Assembly (NCBI GenBank): GCA_025618425.1
Contig: CM046848.1
Coordinates: forward strand, 27,157,807 to 27,221,806
Reading direction: 5' to 3'
Origin: Heliocidaris tuberculata
Taxonomy: Eukaryota; Echinodermata; Echinoidea; Camarodonta; Echinometridae
Length of the DNA stretch: 64,000 nt
Numbering within the stretch: the stretch's first letter is position 1; the number at the start of each line of letters is the position of its first letter. The notes below the pieces were generated by a model, which saw only the letters and a list, made by a program, of their open reading frames with translations, did no database searches and was not told the DNA's origin. The translations under genes and the position numbers were made by a program. This document shows, piece by piece, positions 38,340 through 47,326 of this stretch.

Positions 38340-39347
38340 CGTTATTTATACCTGAATTAAACTACTTGTTTCTTTATCACTTCCAGAACAAAATCCACAG
38401 ATTATTACAGAGATTAAACCGATGTTTTTACTCGTTTGTATGGGGTTATAAACCTAACAAAATAAGAAGTTGTATAAGGATGGTGGAGTTAAAATGACAG
38501 ATATTTTTATACATATAAAATCTCTTAAGATATCATGTATCAGAATATTCATTTGTGACTCATTTGATGATAACTTTACTTATCATATCTTTCTCTCGTT
38601 TTTTCCTCCATTATATTCTCTGTAGGGGGTCCGAACATTACAAACAATTAGCTACTGTCACGCCTAATCCATTTTGGAAAGAGGTGCTTTTTGCTTTTTT
38701 AGAATTGGTTGAACTCACTGTAAATACTATTGAATGTTAATCTCTCTGAAATCATCCTAGGATAAAAGTGAATAATTCATTGTAAATCTTGGTGTATGAA
38801 GGTAATACGCTTTAACAATGATATTTTGAAAAGAGATGGTACATTTCTTCCGTATTTCGAACTTCAACATAAATTCAATGTACAAAGAAATTTCCTTCAG
38901 TATTATGGGTTGTGCTTTTTTGCTATTCGGTCCGGTTTCAAAAAGAGCGTTATTCCATAGTTGATGGAACCATCATGTATTATACCTGAAGCATTACTTC
39001 TTATATTGAAAATGAATAAAAGGCTGTTTTCATATTTACCGGTCGTTTTAAAACATAATGTGAAAGAATGTAACAACCTTACAAAATGGAAACAGGATTT
39101 AGAACTATAAGATAAAGCACGGTATTCATATTGTTTGATTCCCTTTCAATCAACTACTGATATAAATATGAAATGGTTTCAGTTTACGATTTTTAACAGG
39201 ATATTTTACATGAAGGATTCATTGTTCAAATTCCAATTAGTTGTTGATAAACAATGTTCATTTTGTAACAGCAGTGAAGAGACAATTATTCATATTTTTT
39301 GTTACTGTCCACATTTAAAAGTAATATGGTCAAAACTTGAGGAATAG
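38340..39347 (+). mobile_element. Tx1/L1-like LINE, 3' end fragment
   Basis: Broken frames match the C-terminal third of Tx1/L1-type ORF2 proteins: CFYSFVWGYKPNKI, DGGVKMTDIF and ISCIRIF, then an intact 70-codon stretch (39135-39347). That stretch ends with the zinc-knuckle-like CSFCNSSEETIIHIFCYC followed by HLKVIWSKLEE. Several frameshifts and stops; 5'-truncated. An ATT-rich tail follows. Confidence 0.75.
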
Positions 39348-39432
39348 TTGTTTCTGTATAAGACTAATTATTATCATTGTTATCATTATCATTATTACCA
39401 TTATTATTGTGATTATGATTATTACTATTATA

Positions 39433-40479
39433 CAGTGCGTCCCAGAAAAAACGAAACCCTAAAACAAAGGGTTATTTTGACCACACTATGTGCTCTATGA
39501 CAATAATTATATATTTTCCATAAACTAGAAGTATCATGCTTTTAAATGATACCATGATGGCATTGATCCGTATATGCTTTGCCGAGCAGCAGCATTTTGA
39601 AAATGACATGTAAAAACTCAGTTGTGCCAGATTTGGGTGAAACCGTGAAAACGTTAGGATCACATGCGAACATGACCCGAATGAAACATGACTTTTAAAA
39701 CCTTGTGAGAAGACTGTTTTAATCTGTTTCTTTTAATAATGAGGGTAAGGATAACACCCTCATCATAAAATAAAGGATGTTTAATGTTTTGTTGATGTAA
39801 GGGGGGGGGGGGGAGAGAAAGGGCATGTTTTATATTGAAATGGTACCTGCAATCGAAATGAAAAGCAATTTTATGCATTTTTCGGAACTGCAATTTCTTT
39901 TAAGAACAAAGCGGACAGGAAGGTGATATTTTTCATATAAGTAAAGTAAGTGGCACTTTCCATTGCCATCAAATGGAAATACAAGGTAGAAAGGGTATAC
40001 ATAAGGCAGAAAAATATCAAGATTATGGCAATTTCCCACCTCAGAAGGAGCACCTTTTCCATCACAGGAGGGGCACTTTTTCATCTTTGGACGGATATTA
40101 ATTGATTTTGGAAGTTTTGAGGGCGTACGCCCCTGCCAGCACTGGAAATTGGTATTGGGCCGTGTTTTGAGAATTTCTGATTGAATGCATGTCATCACAC
40201 AAGGGAATTTCAAGTATCATATCTTTTAAAGCAGGTATTTCCCTTACGTCATGTTCGCATGTGATACTAACGTTTTCACGATTTTACCCAAATCTGGCAC
40301 AACTGAGGTTTTACATGTCATTTTCAAAATGCTGCTGCTCAGTAAAGCATGTATGGATGGATGACATCAATGTATCATTTAAAAGCATAATACTTCTAGT
40401 TTATGGAAAAAAGATAATCATTGTCATAAAGCACATAGTGTGGTCACACTAGCCCTTTGTTTTAGGGTTTCGTTTTTTC
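39433..40479. mobile_element. Long-TIR DNA transposon (CAGTGCGTCCC end)
   Basis: After a TA, the left end reads CAGTGCGTCCCAGAAAAAAC. About 250 bases of left arm return in reverse complement at 40225-40479 (for example CAAATCTGGCACAACTGAG and its complement). The right copy stops at GGTTTCGTTTTTTC: the last dozen bases (GGGACGCACTG) are missing and a TA run takes their place. No transposase frame. TA flank and end suggest a Tc1/mariner relative. Confidence 0.75.
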
Positions 40480-40480
40480 T

Positions 40481-40484
<4 letters not shown>

Positions 40485-40527
<43 letters not shown>
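40485..40527. repeat. (TA)n microsatellite
   Basis: Pure TA run replacing the right end of the transposon at 39433. Confidence 0.97.
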
Positions 40528-40530
<3 letters not shown>

Positions 40531-40639
40531 GTGAGAAATCAATTGAATTGAATGAGAGAAATAATTTGCGTAGCTAAATTCATTGTTCCTCCTTACTGAC
40601 TTCCTTTTTGTGGAAATAACTGCAGGGTTTGCAAAAACT

Positions 40640-40711
40640 GTCTCCGCCGGGAGTCGAACCCGGGTCTTTGGCACTGTACGCCAAACGCCTTAACCACTAG
40701 ACCACGGAGGC
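40640..40711 (-). other. tRNA-like sequence (SINE head or tRNA pseudogene)
   Basis: A 72-base minus-strand segment has a good T-arm (CCGGG-TTCGACT-CCCGG), a 4-bp D-stem (GTCT/AGGC) with the GG of the D-loop, and an acceptor stem with six of seven pairs. The anticodon stem pairs only if shifted by one base (TTGGC/GCCAA). That gives loop GTACAGT and a nominal ACA anticodon, which functional tRNAs do not use. No CCA is needed in eukaryotes. Most likely the head of a SINE or MITE. Confidence 0.6.
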
Positions 40712-40916
40712 GGGTTGAGTGGTATTCGGCTACACCAGGTACAAACACCGACAGGCAGCCCTTGCAACCCTTCGCAGTTAATTAATTCCTTTTCTTTGAG
40801 GGACAGGGGAGTACTGAACAATGATTTCTCACATTATGTAAATTTACCCACGAGAGTTGCCGATGCTATAGTATTAGAACAAATTTCTCACACATTATAT
40901 ATATATATATATATAT

Positions 40917-41019
40917 AATTGTGAGAAATGAAAATGAGAGAAAAATGGTTGCGTAGCTTAAATCAAACTTTGATTTAAGCTACGCAACCATTATTCTCTC
41001 ATTTTCATTTCTCACAATT
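40917..41019. repeat. 103-bp near-perfect palindrome
   Basis: AATTGTGAGAAATGAAAATG... runs to TAAATCAAA, then returns as its complement to CATTTTCATTTCTCACAATT. Each arm is about 50 bases with one mismatch and almost no loop. The end motif (GTGAGAAAT...GAGAGAAA...TTGCGTAGCT) also occurs at 40530-40585, so this belongs to a local repeat family that surrounds the tRNA-like segment. Confidence 0.85.
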
Positions 41020-41067
41020 ATAATTATTTCCACGAGAGTTGCCAAAGCTGTTGTATATGTTATTTCC

Positions 41068-41071
41068 TTAC

Positions 41072-41127
<56 letters not shown>

Positions 41128-41213
41128 TATCGGACAATAGATTTTTTCACACAGTGCCGAATTTTATCAGATTGTCAATTTGGATTTCGATAAAAAACTT
41201 ATATTATATATAT

Positions 41214-41270
<57 letters not shown>

Positions 41271-41280
41271 TATACATATA
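41068..41280. repeat. (TA)n microsatellites
   Basis: TA runs at about 41074-41130 and 41200-41282, on either side of about 70 bases of unique sequence. Confidence 0.95.
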
Positions 41281-41282
41281 TA

Positions 41283-41457
41283 CAGTCAAACCTGTCTATT
41301 AAGGCCACCCAAGAGAAACAGAAAAAGTGGCCACTGTAGACAGGTGGCCTTTATAGACAGGTTCTAAGACACATATTTCTTGCTTTATGGGGGCAATATA
41401 AGTGACCACTATAGACAGGTGGTCACTACAGACAGGTGGCCACTAAGACAGGTTTGA

Positions 41458-41460
<3 letters not shown>
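41283..41460. mobile_element. 178-bp TA-flanked MITE (CAGTCAAACCTGTCT)
   Basis: Ends CAGTCAAACCTGTCT and its complement, each bordered by TA. The inside repeats AGACAGGTGGCC/GACAGGTGGTCACT several times. The CAGTCAAACC end and TA duplication fit a mariner-type non-autonomous element. It sits inside TA runs. Confidence 0.82.
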
Positions 41461-41497
<37 letters not shown>

Positions 41498-41537
41498 TAT
41501 ACACACACACATATATCTATATAAATATATAACCTAC

Positions 41538-41662
41538 TGGTGAAGTCCATGCTGAATCCTTTGATGAATTTTAAAGAGGCATTGTGATATATCAAAACAA
41601 TGTCTCCGGATCCATTAAGAAATTTGCGAGCAATCTTGCCTTGTAAGGTCCAGTAGAGGTAT
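41538..41662 (-). CDS. YWTD propeller protein, internal exon
   Basis: A 125-base minus-strand exon. The acceptor TTTTTCAG ends at 41663. One base then completes Gly with the previous exon's GG, followed by YLYWTLQGKIARKFLNGSG. This is a textbook LDLR class B repeat: YWT, then GKI...LNGS. It continues to KFIKGFSMDFT, the 'gl.vD' strand, and stops at A|GTAGGT. A TA-rich segment follows the donor. With its neighbours it forms one continuous repeat across three exons. No frame break. Confidence 0.85.
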
Positions 41663-42370
41663 CTGAAAAATAAGGAATTATATTTTTTCAAGTATTAGCA
41701 GATTTAGGTGAAGCATATAAGGGGTGGGGCAGAGGCATGTTTTGGCAGGTTTAATTATAGGAAGAGCATGAAAATTATCAACAAACAAACAAAGTCTTGA
41801 CAATCTCTCTGTGTATCTGATATAAATGCTAGAATCTTCAAACATCCACAGGTTAATAAACAGTGAGGCTTTGCCCCCCCCCCCCCCCTGTCGGGGGGAA
41901 TTTAATAGAAAACTGCTTGGAGAAATCCAACTTAAGAATATTCTAGAATAATGATCTCAATATAATTTATAGAAGTACAACACAGCATTGAATGCCACCA
42001 CGTGATATTTCAAACGGGCATCGACATCGAGTTAAAGCTCATAGACAGTCTCGGTATAGCAAAAATCATACTGGCAAGAAACTTATCTAACATACACGTA
42101 GTCAAATGCTATTCTTCTTTTATCATAAGACACATGTACTAGATTATTTAACATTCCATTCACGATTTCGAACAAATTTTAGTGTAGATATCTGTAAGAA
42201 ACGCTTGGTAACGGCTTTTCACTGCCTCACGCTAAGACCATATCCATCCGAAGGTTCCCCACACTAAACCCAGCGCTTCGCACTATGTGTAGCGTATTCT
42301 ATAACACACAGCAATCCTCATGTGAGTAATGTGTGTGGCAGTTGTTTGAATTTACATCCCCTCTTTTTGG

Positions 42371-43498
42371 TAGCCTTTTGACAAGGCCTCGCGTCTTAGA
42401 TTATATTCCACGCCGCACACGACTTAGACGAGACTAGCTGATGATACGGTGACTTGGCCAGATTCCGAGGAACGCGCGAGCGAGCGGCGAAGCCGCGAGG
42501 CCTTTTCGATATTGGTTTTTTTTTTTCCCCTCTCGGCTTCCTCGCTAGCTCATGAATCATGCATAGCTGTATGCAAATATATCAGCTGGGGCTCAATAGA
42601 CCAATCAAAACCTACGGCTTCGTTGGCGATTCGTTCATTCTTGACACAGGTGAGTACTAGTGAAAGAATTGTTTTTGTTTTTTTTAGTAACGGAGTTAAT
42701 AATTAAATAATGGACGTAAAATGAAGAAAAACGTTTTTGAATGTAAAGTACGATTTATAACTTGACTTATCAGCTTAGGAATTATAAAAAATATAGAGGG
42801 ATAATTTATTAAACACCCATGTCAAAGTCTCAACTTGGTTCTTCATGAGAGACACAAGCGGGGATATGATGAACACAATGCTGCGGCTTTCCGCGGTACC
42901 AGAGGATGGGCCCACGTTCCCCTCGGCCGCCGCGGGGGGAGGCGATGAGAAGTCGGTGGTTCGCAGCTTTGCAGCAGCTTGCCCACTCTGCGCCTGTGTT
43001 CGCGTTCGGAGATGGTCTTTGCACAAAGGTATTGCCTGAAAGATGGCACTTTTACCGTAGCCAGTCGGAAGGCTGACGAATGTATCTTGTCCTCGAAGCA
43101 CTGAAAATAATGCCTTCTATTGCAAATCCTTGAATCCTGTGATATTCAGCTTCTGAGCTGCAAAAACGGTACTATTTAGTAGGATATCTTCTATGAAGTC
43201 GTCCCGAGAATCACTGGGGCAAGCCGCCATGTTGACTGAACTCATTTGCGTCCAAATTTGCATACTAAATATGCTGACGTCATAGGAACAATTCGATTGC
43301 TGATTGGCTCCTACCATTTTGGTAGGGAATTTGCCGCCAAAACAATGGCTATAATAAGAAATCCGAACCAATATCGAAAAGGCCTCGCGGCTTCGCCGCT
43401 CGCTCGCGCGTTCACTCGGGTTTTAGTGAATAGTCTCATTTCAGCCGCGCTAAATTGTCGGACATAAACCTAAGCCACGAGGCCTTGTCAAAAGGCTA
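42371..43498 (-). mobile_element. RecQ-carrying DNA transposon with 10-bp target duplication
   Basis: The left end TAGCCTTTTGACAAGGCC returns as the exact complement ending at 43498. CTCTTTTTGG lies immediately outside both ends (42361-42370 and 43499-43508), a perfect 10-bp target site duplication. A second, inner pair of arms of about 45 bases (42473-42517 and 43367-43412; CGAGCGGCGAAGCCGCGAGG at the core) is CpG-rich. Between the arms lies a minus-strand RecQ-type helicase fragment. Duplication length fits MULE-like or another 8-10 bp superfamily. No transposase seen, so non-autonomous or deleted. It lies in an intron of the YWTD gene, in the same orientation. Confidence 0.85.
42817..43230 (-). 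pseudogene. RecQ-type DNA helicase, N-terminal fragment
   Basis: From an ATG at 43230, the frame reads MAACPSDSRDDFIEDILLN, then NITGFKDLQ (the aromatic-x3-Gln of the RecQ 0-motif) and an in-frame TAG at 43117-43119. It resumes in the same frame with KALFSVLRGQDTFVSLPTGYGKS, which carries the Walker A of motif I. After about 50 Ala/Ser/Pro-rich residues comes SIVFIISPLVSLMKNQVETL, motif Ia. Nothing of motif II (DEAH) or later motifs follows; similarity ends near 42830, perhaps at a GT donor in TGG|GTGTTT. So it is both truncated and interrupted. RecQ proteins unwind DNA 3' to 5'; this copy cannot. Confidence 0.8.
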
Positions 43499-43803
43499 CT
43501 CTTTTTGGGGGCCAGGGATTTTTATTACTTTTCACCTCTCAATCGATAAATATTTCACTTGAGGAAAAAACTGCACAGCATCTTAGCTATGTTATTACCC
43601 TGCTATTTATTAAGTAAAATCAAAGAAATCTCACGAAAAGTTTTTGAGGGCTTGAGGTAGATCAAAGAAATTCGCATAAACTACTGCATTTAGTGTCATT
43701 TAACCACTGTTTTTTGACCAATGAAAACAAAGTGCGTAGCTTTTGGTCCATTCCCCCCCCCCCCCCCCCCCCCCCATCATACATGTGTATATGCATAGTT
43801 TAC

Positions 43804-43984
43804 CCTTGTTTTTCATCAACCTCCAACGCTCTTGGAACGGCAAATCCCTCTGTTGTCGGTACAAAGTCAGTTTCCTTTCCAGGCAATGGGCTCCCATCTT
43901 CAATAGATAGTGATGTTATTTTACTTTCGCGATAAGCAATGTAGAGTGTCCTTGCTGCTTCAGCAATGGCAAGACCCCATGGCC
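43804..43984 (-). CDS. YWTD propeller protein, upstream-most exon found
   Basis: Minus-strand exon after the acceptor TCCTAG. Its first two bases (GG) complete a codon from an unseen exon. The peptide then reads PWGLAIAEAARTLYIAYRES, a 'P.GLa.d....LY' propeller strand, and KITSLSIEDG. It ends VPRALEVDEKQG, which runs straight into YLYWT of the next exon. The donor is GG|GTAAAC. The 181-base length and 1/2 phases are consistent. Exons encoding the N-terminal part, including any signal peptide, were not found to the right and may be out of the window or too short to recognise. Confidence 0.8.
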
Positions 43985-44070
43985 CTAGGATTCACAGGGG
44001 GAAATAAAACGAAAAATATATATATAGTGACGAGTTTGAATTACTAAAAAATGGTCTTGGATATCAAAGC

Positions 44071-44235
44071 AGACCGACAGCCCATGAGAGTGACGAATCC
44101 AAGATATACATAAGGAAATTAAGTAAGGTAGAACGGTTCAAAAGATCCATGAGACTGACGGCCCACAAGATCAACAGCCCACGAGACCGTACATATAAGA
44201 CAGAACAAAATGTGGGTCTCATCGGCTGTCGGTCT
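44071..44235. mobile_element. Foldback element with AGACCGACAGCCCA ends, copy 2
   Basis: Starts AGACCGACAGCCCATGAG, ends CTGTCGGTCT; related to 14673-14838. Internal AGACTGACGGCCCAC and CAACAGCCCACGAGACC are further copies of the end motif. Confidence 0.6.
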
Positions 44236-44331
44236 AGTGGATCGTCAGGGAAGAACTGTCGGAAAAGTTATCGGAAATTTGCTACTTTTGCAACCGTAAG
44301 TATTCTTGAAGCAGCGAGAAAATTTGCATAT

Positions 44332-45085
44332 GGGTGTTGTGGCGTGCGCCTGTAATCCAGCTAACAGTGGAAGTTATAAACTGATTCAGCGGACCCAGGT
44401 TCGAGACTGAGTCACGTCTTTCGGATGGTGACGTTAAAGGGAAATCCAACCTTTATAGCAAGTTGCTTTGAAAGAAAGAGGAAAAATCAGAGAAGCAGAT
44501 TGGTGAAAGTTTGAACGAAATCGGACAAGCAATAAGAAAGTTATGAATTTTTGAAAGTTGTAATCACTATGCATATGGGAATTTCAAATTGGCTGAATAG
44601 GTAATGTCACTGTGATGTAGCTGTGGACAACTCCCCCATTCGCTCTAACACACAAAATGACTAAAATGTCACTTTTTTTCAAAATGCATTACTCAGTCGG
44701 ATCTTTTCGTTCATGAGGACCTATAACAATATGCTATCTCCAATATATTTTGAGTACTGCCCCGAGGGTAAAAGCGCCTCGAAGAAAACCGCAAATTAAT
44801 GATATTTTTGTGTACGACAAATGGGAGAGTTGTCCACAAAAATGTCACAATTGACTCACCAAATTGCCAATTTGAGATTCGCATAGATGTAGTGATCTCA
44901 TTTTTCAAACATCCATAACTTTCTTATTTCTTGTCCGATTTCTTTCAAACTTTCGCCATCCTGTTTTTCTTATTTTTCTGCTTTCACACAAATCATCTTA
45001 TTATCAAGGTTGGATTGCCCTTTAAAGATCGGTCCCAGACGTAATAATCATATCTGATTGATACACGTCTGTAAAAACCCAATTA
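44332..45085 (+). mobile_element. 7SL-like SINE, itself split by a TTAA MITE
   Basis: GTGGCGTGCGCCTGTAATCC is followed by AGCTA, then AGCGGACCCAGGTTCGAGAC. These match the two best-known blocks of the 7SL RNA Alu domain (GTGGCGCGTGCCTGTAATCC-CAGCTAC and GCCCAGGAGTTCGAGAC), in the right order and spacing. The body then has CTTTCGGATGGTGACGTTAA, a motif common in invertebrate SINEs. It is cut there by the 584-bp MITE and continues after 45025 with ATCGGTCCCAGACG. The 3' end beyond about 45085 is unclear. Confidence 0.6.
44438..45021. mobile_element. 584-bp TTAA foldback MITE, copy 3
   Basis: Same ends as copies 1 and 2; TTAA flanks both sides (44434-44437 and 45022-45025). Exactly 584 bases, like copy 1. 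Removing it with one TTAA restores a continuous SINE phrase (GACGTTAAAGATCGGTCC). Confidence 0.88.
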
Positions 45086-45690
45086 CACACACACAGGAAA
45101 TAGGTATAGGTTGTAAGATTATAGGTGTAATTGTAGGTGTATGTAGGGGTATGATATGATATACATTAGGATGGGATAGGTTATAGGCCATAGTAGGTAA
45201 GATATACAAAATTTGTTATGATATACTTCACTTGACATTAGCTTTTAAATAAAAAAATTTAAAAAAAAATTTTTTAAATATGACAGCTACCCATATAGTC
45301 AAGTTTGGTTGACAGACGGATGACTGCTCTCGCTTTTAAAACGAAGACGACGTGAATGAAACAGATATTGTATGGGAAGCTGCATGTTATGCGGAAATTT
45401 CTCACTGCTTCAAGCATGACTACGGTTGCAAAAGTAGCAAATTTTGAAAATGACATTGCCTCACAAAAATAGCCGTAGGATCAAAACGCTTTACCTGAAA
45501 TTGATGATCTTGGTGCAGTTTTACTCCGAAAAGAATTTCCACCCAATGAAATAAAAATCAATGATATTGTGTCAATGATGTCGTTGAAATTGCAGATCTA
45601 AAGTGTTGCGTTCTTTATTAGCCACCTTGTATACCTACCGTACGCGTATGTATTCACGACGCAAACTTGTGCTAATTCCAAACGGGTCCG

Positions 45691-45940
45691 CTCGCTATTC
45701 ATAAGGACTGCTATTCATTTAACATACGTCATGAATAGCGGTCCTTATGAATAGTTATGAATAGTGGTCCTTATGAATGGAGATTCTCATGAATAGCGAG
45801 GTAATTTGTCTATGGTTTGCTCGCTATTTAGAAGGACCGCTATTCATACAAAACCGCTATTCATTTAGTCACGCGTTATGGATAGCGGTCCTTATGAAAA
45901 AGTTGTCCTTATGAATAGCAGTCCTTATATGACTAGCGAG
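45691..45940. mobile_element. Foldback element saturated with ATGAATAGCGGTCCTTAT
   Basis: Opens CTCGCTATTCATAAGGAC and closes with GACTAGCGAG. GCGGTCCTTATGAATAG and its complement recur about eight times within 250 bases. Non-coding. Confidence 0.75.
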
Positions 45941-46330
45941 GTTACCCCATTCCAAATACCTATGAATATAATATGCATGGTACAGGTGTAACTAGTGCCA
46001 GTTGAAAAGAGAGATGAGGAGATGAGGACGAGATGACGGGGAAAGAGAGAGAGATACTTGGAGAGAAATTAGAGAATGATAAAAAGAGATTAGAGGGGGG
46101 GGGATAGAGAGAAAGACATTGAGTAGAAAGAGGTGTGTGGGGTGGATGTGTGCGTACTGCGTGGGTGTGTGGGTAGGAGCGGTTGCGCGTGTGTCTAAGG
46201 GATTCAAAGAAGGTAAAGAGAGGTTCGATTATTAAATGGAGTAGACAAAGAGGAGATGTAATATTTTTCAGGAAACATTTATGTTGAAGACAAATGGAAA
46301 GCAAAGTAGGATGGCGTTAGTTTTGTTTTT
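45941..46330. other. Non-coding stretch, purine-rich patches
   Basis: GAGA-rich text and a short G run near 46095-46103. No gene seen. Confidence 0.4.
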
Positions 46331-46334
46331 TGTT

Positions 46335-47315
46335 TTTTTCAGTCATGGTACCAATCACAGTAAAGGGGTTTGTGTATTGATTAAATTTAAGTTGCATTTT
46401 AAGGTATTAAAAACTGAAATAGATTTGGAAGGGCGATATATATTAATTGATGGTGAAGTTCAGGAGACCCGTCTTGAGTTAGGAAATGTTTATTTTCCAA
46501 ACAGCGATAAAGAAAATCTCCAATTAGCCTTTCTTCGCATTTTAGAGAGAAGTCTTGAAGAGTTTGATAATGAAGGGCATCCTATAATTCTTGGAGGGGA
46601 CTTTGACATGATTCGAGACTTTAATTTAGATTGTTCAAACAAAGGGAGGAGAATAGGACAGGCTTTTAATTTAGAATTTGATGATTTTCAGGGGAAATTT
46701 CATTTAACTGATATTTGGAGAAAGAAGAATGTGGAGAAAAAAAATTTACGTATAGACAGAAAAATCCTTTAATTCAAAGTAGGTTAGACTACTGGATAAT
46801 AATCTAGTGGATTAGAAGAGCGAGTAAACGGTTGTAAAATCGTGGCTTAAGATGGCGATAGAAATACACTAGAAGTCATGGAAGTGTTAGAATTAAAAAG
46901 AGCAGAGTTAAATGGGATATAAGGACATGCTTTAAGTGGTTTGAAAGTTCGATCTCGGGCTAACTGGTTTGAAGAAAGTGAAATTAACGATAAGTACTTT
47001 GACCAATTGTTAAAAGTAAATAGTAATTAAACTTTTATAGGAAAATTAAAATCTAATGGAGAAATGGTAACATGTCAACAAAAGATTTTGAAAGAAATAA
47101 AATTTCATTCAAGTTTGTATTTAGAAACTAATCAGAAAGATGGATATGAATCTGGAAAAGAATATTTTTTCAGTGATATTCCAATGATAAAGGAAAGTAG
47201 CAAGGAATTATGCGATGAAAATATATATAAGCATGGGGGAATGTTTCTCCATTTTTAAATGAGATGCAATTAAATAAAACCCCCGGTAATGACGGTTTGA
47301 CTGTAGTACTCTTTC
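46335..47315 (+). mobile_element. Tx1/L1-like LINE: endonuclease and start of RT
   Basis: SHGTNHSKGVCVLI, LELGNVYFPN and PIILGGDFDMIRD mark the apurinic endonuclease domain (frame open 46281-46772). Then, with several frame breaks, come the endonuclease-RT linker (RANWFEESEINDKYF, FHSSLYLETN, FFSDIPMI) and NKTPGNDGLTV, the entry to the RT domain. The element is cut there by the inverted-repeat element at 47327; no RT continuation was recognised beyond 50060. Confidence 0.78.
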
Positions 47316-47326
47316 GGACCGTATCC

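Larger units (their letters stand above)
37064..41537 (-). other. Intron of the YWTD gene, transposon-filled
   Basis: A 4.5 kb intron with AG at 37065-37064 and donor GTAGGT starting at 41537 on the minus strand. It holds a TTAA MITE, a Tx1/L1 LINE tail, a TA-type transposon, a tRNA-like segment, a long palindrome, a TA-flanked MITE and several TA runs, listed separately. At 37064-37723 I see nothing else. Confidence 0.8.
41663..43803 (-). other. Intron of the YWTD gene containing the RecQ transposon
   Basis: A 2.1 kb intron. Apart from the RecQ element (42371-43498), it holds a C run near 41877-41889, another at 43745-43775, and AT-rich DNA (41750-42370, 43509-43740) without recognised features. 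Confidence 0.8.
44260..45640. mobile_element. Interrupted copy of the inner element of 12127-13137
   Basis: AATTTGCTACTTTTGCAACC at about 44275-44330 matches the left part of the element near 12720. From about 45280 the sequence resumes in register (GACTGCTCTCGCTTTTAAAA, then the inverted right arm to GTCGTTGAAATTGCAGATCT and GCCACCTTGTATA). The two halves were split by the SINE at 44332. Confidence 0.7.

Noticed and set aside
40640..40711. Functional tRNA gene
   Set aside because: The anticodon stem pairs only when shifted by one base, the implied ACA anticodon is not used, and the acceptor stem has a mismatch.
42775..43101. Intact host RecQ helicase exon
   Set aside because: It lies wholly inside a transposon with target duplication, follows an in-frame stop at 43117-43119 and lacks motif II onward.
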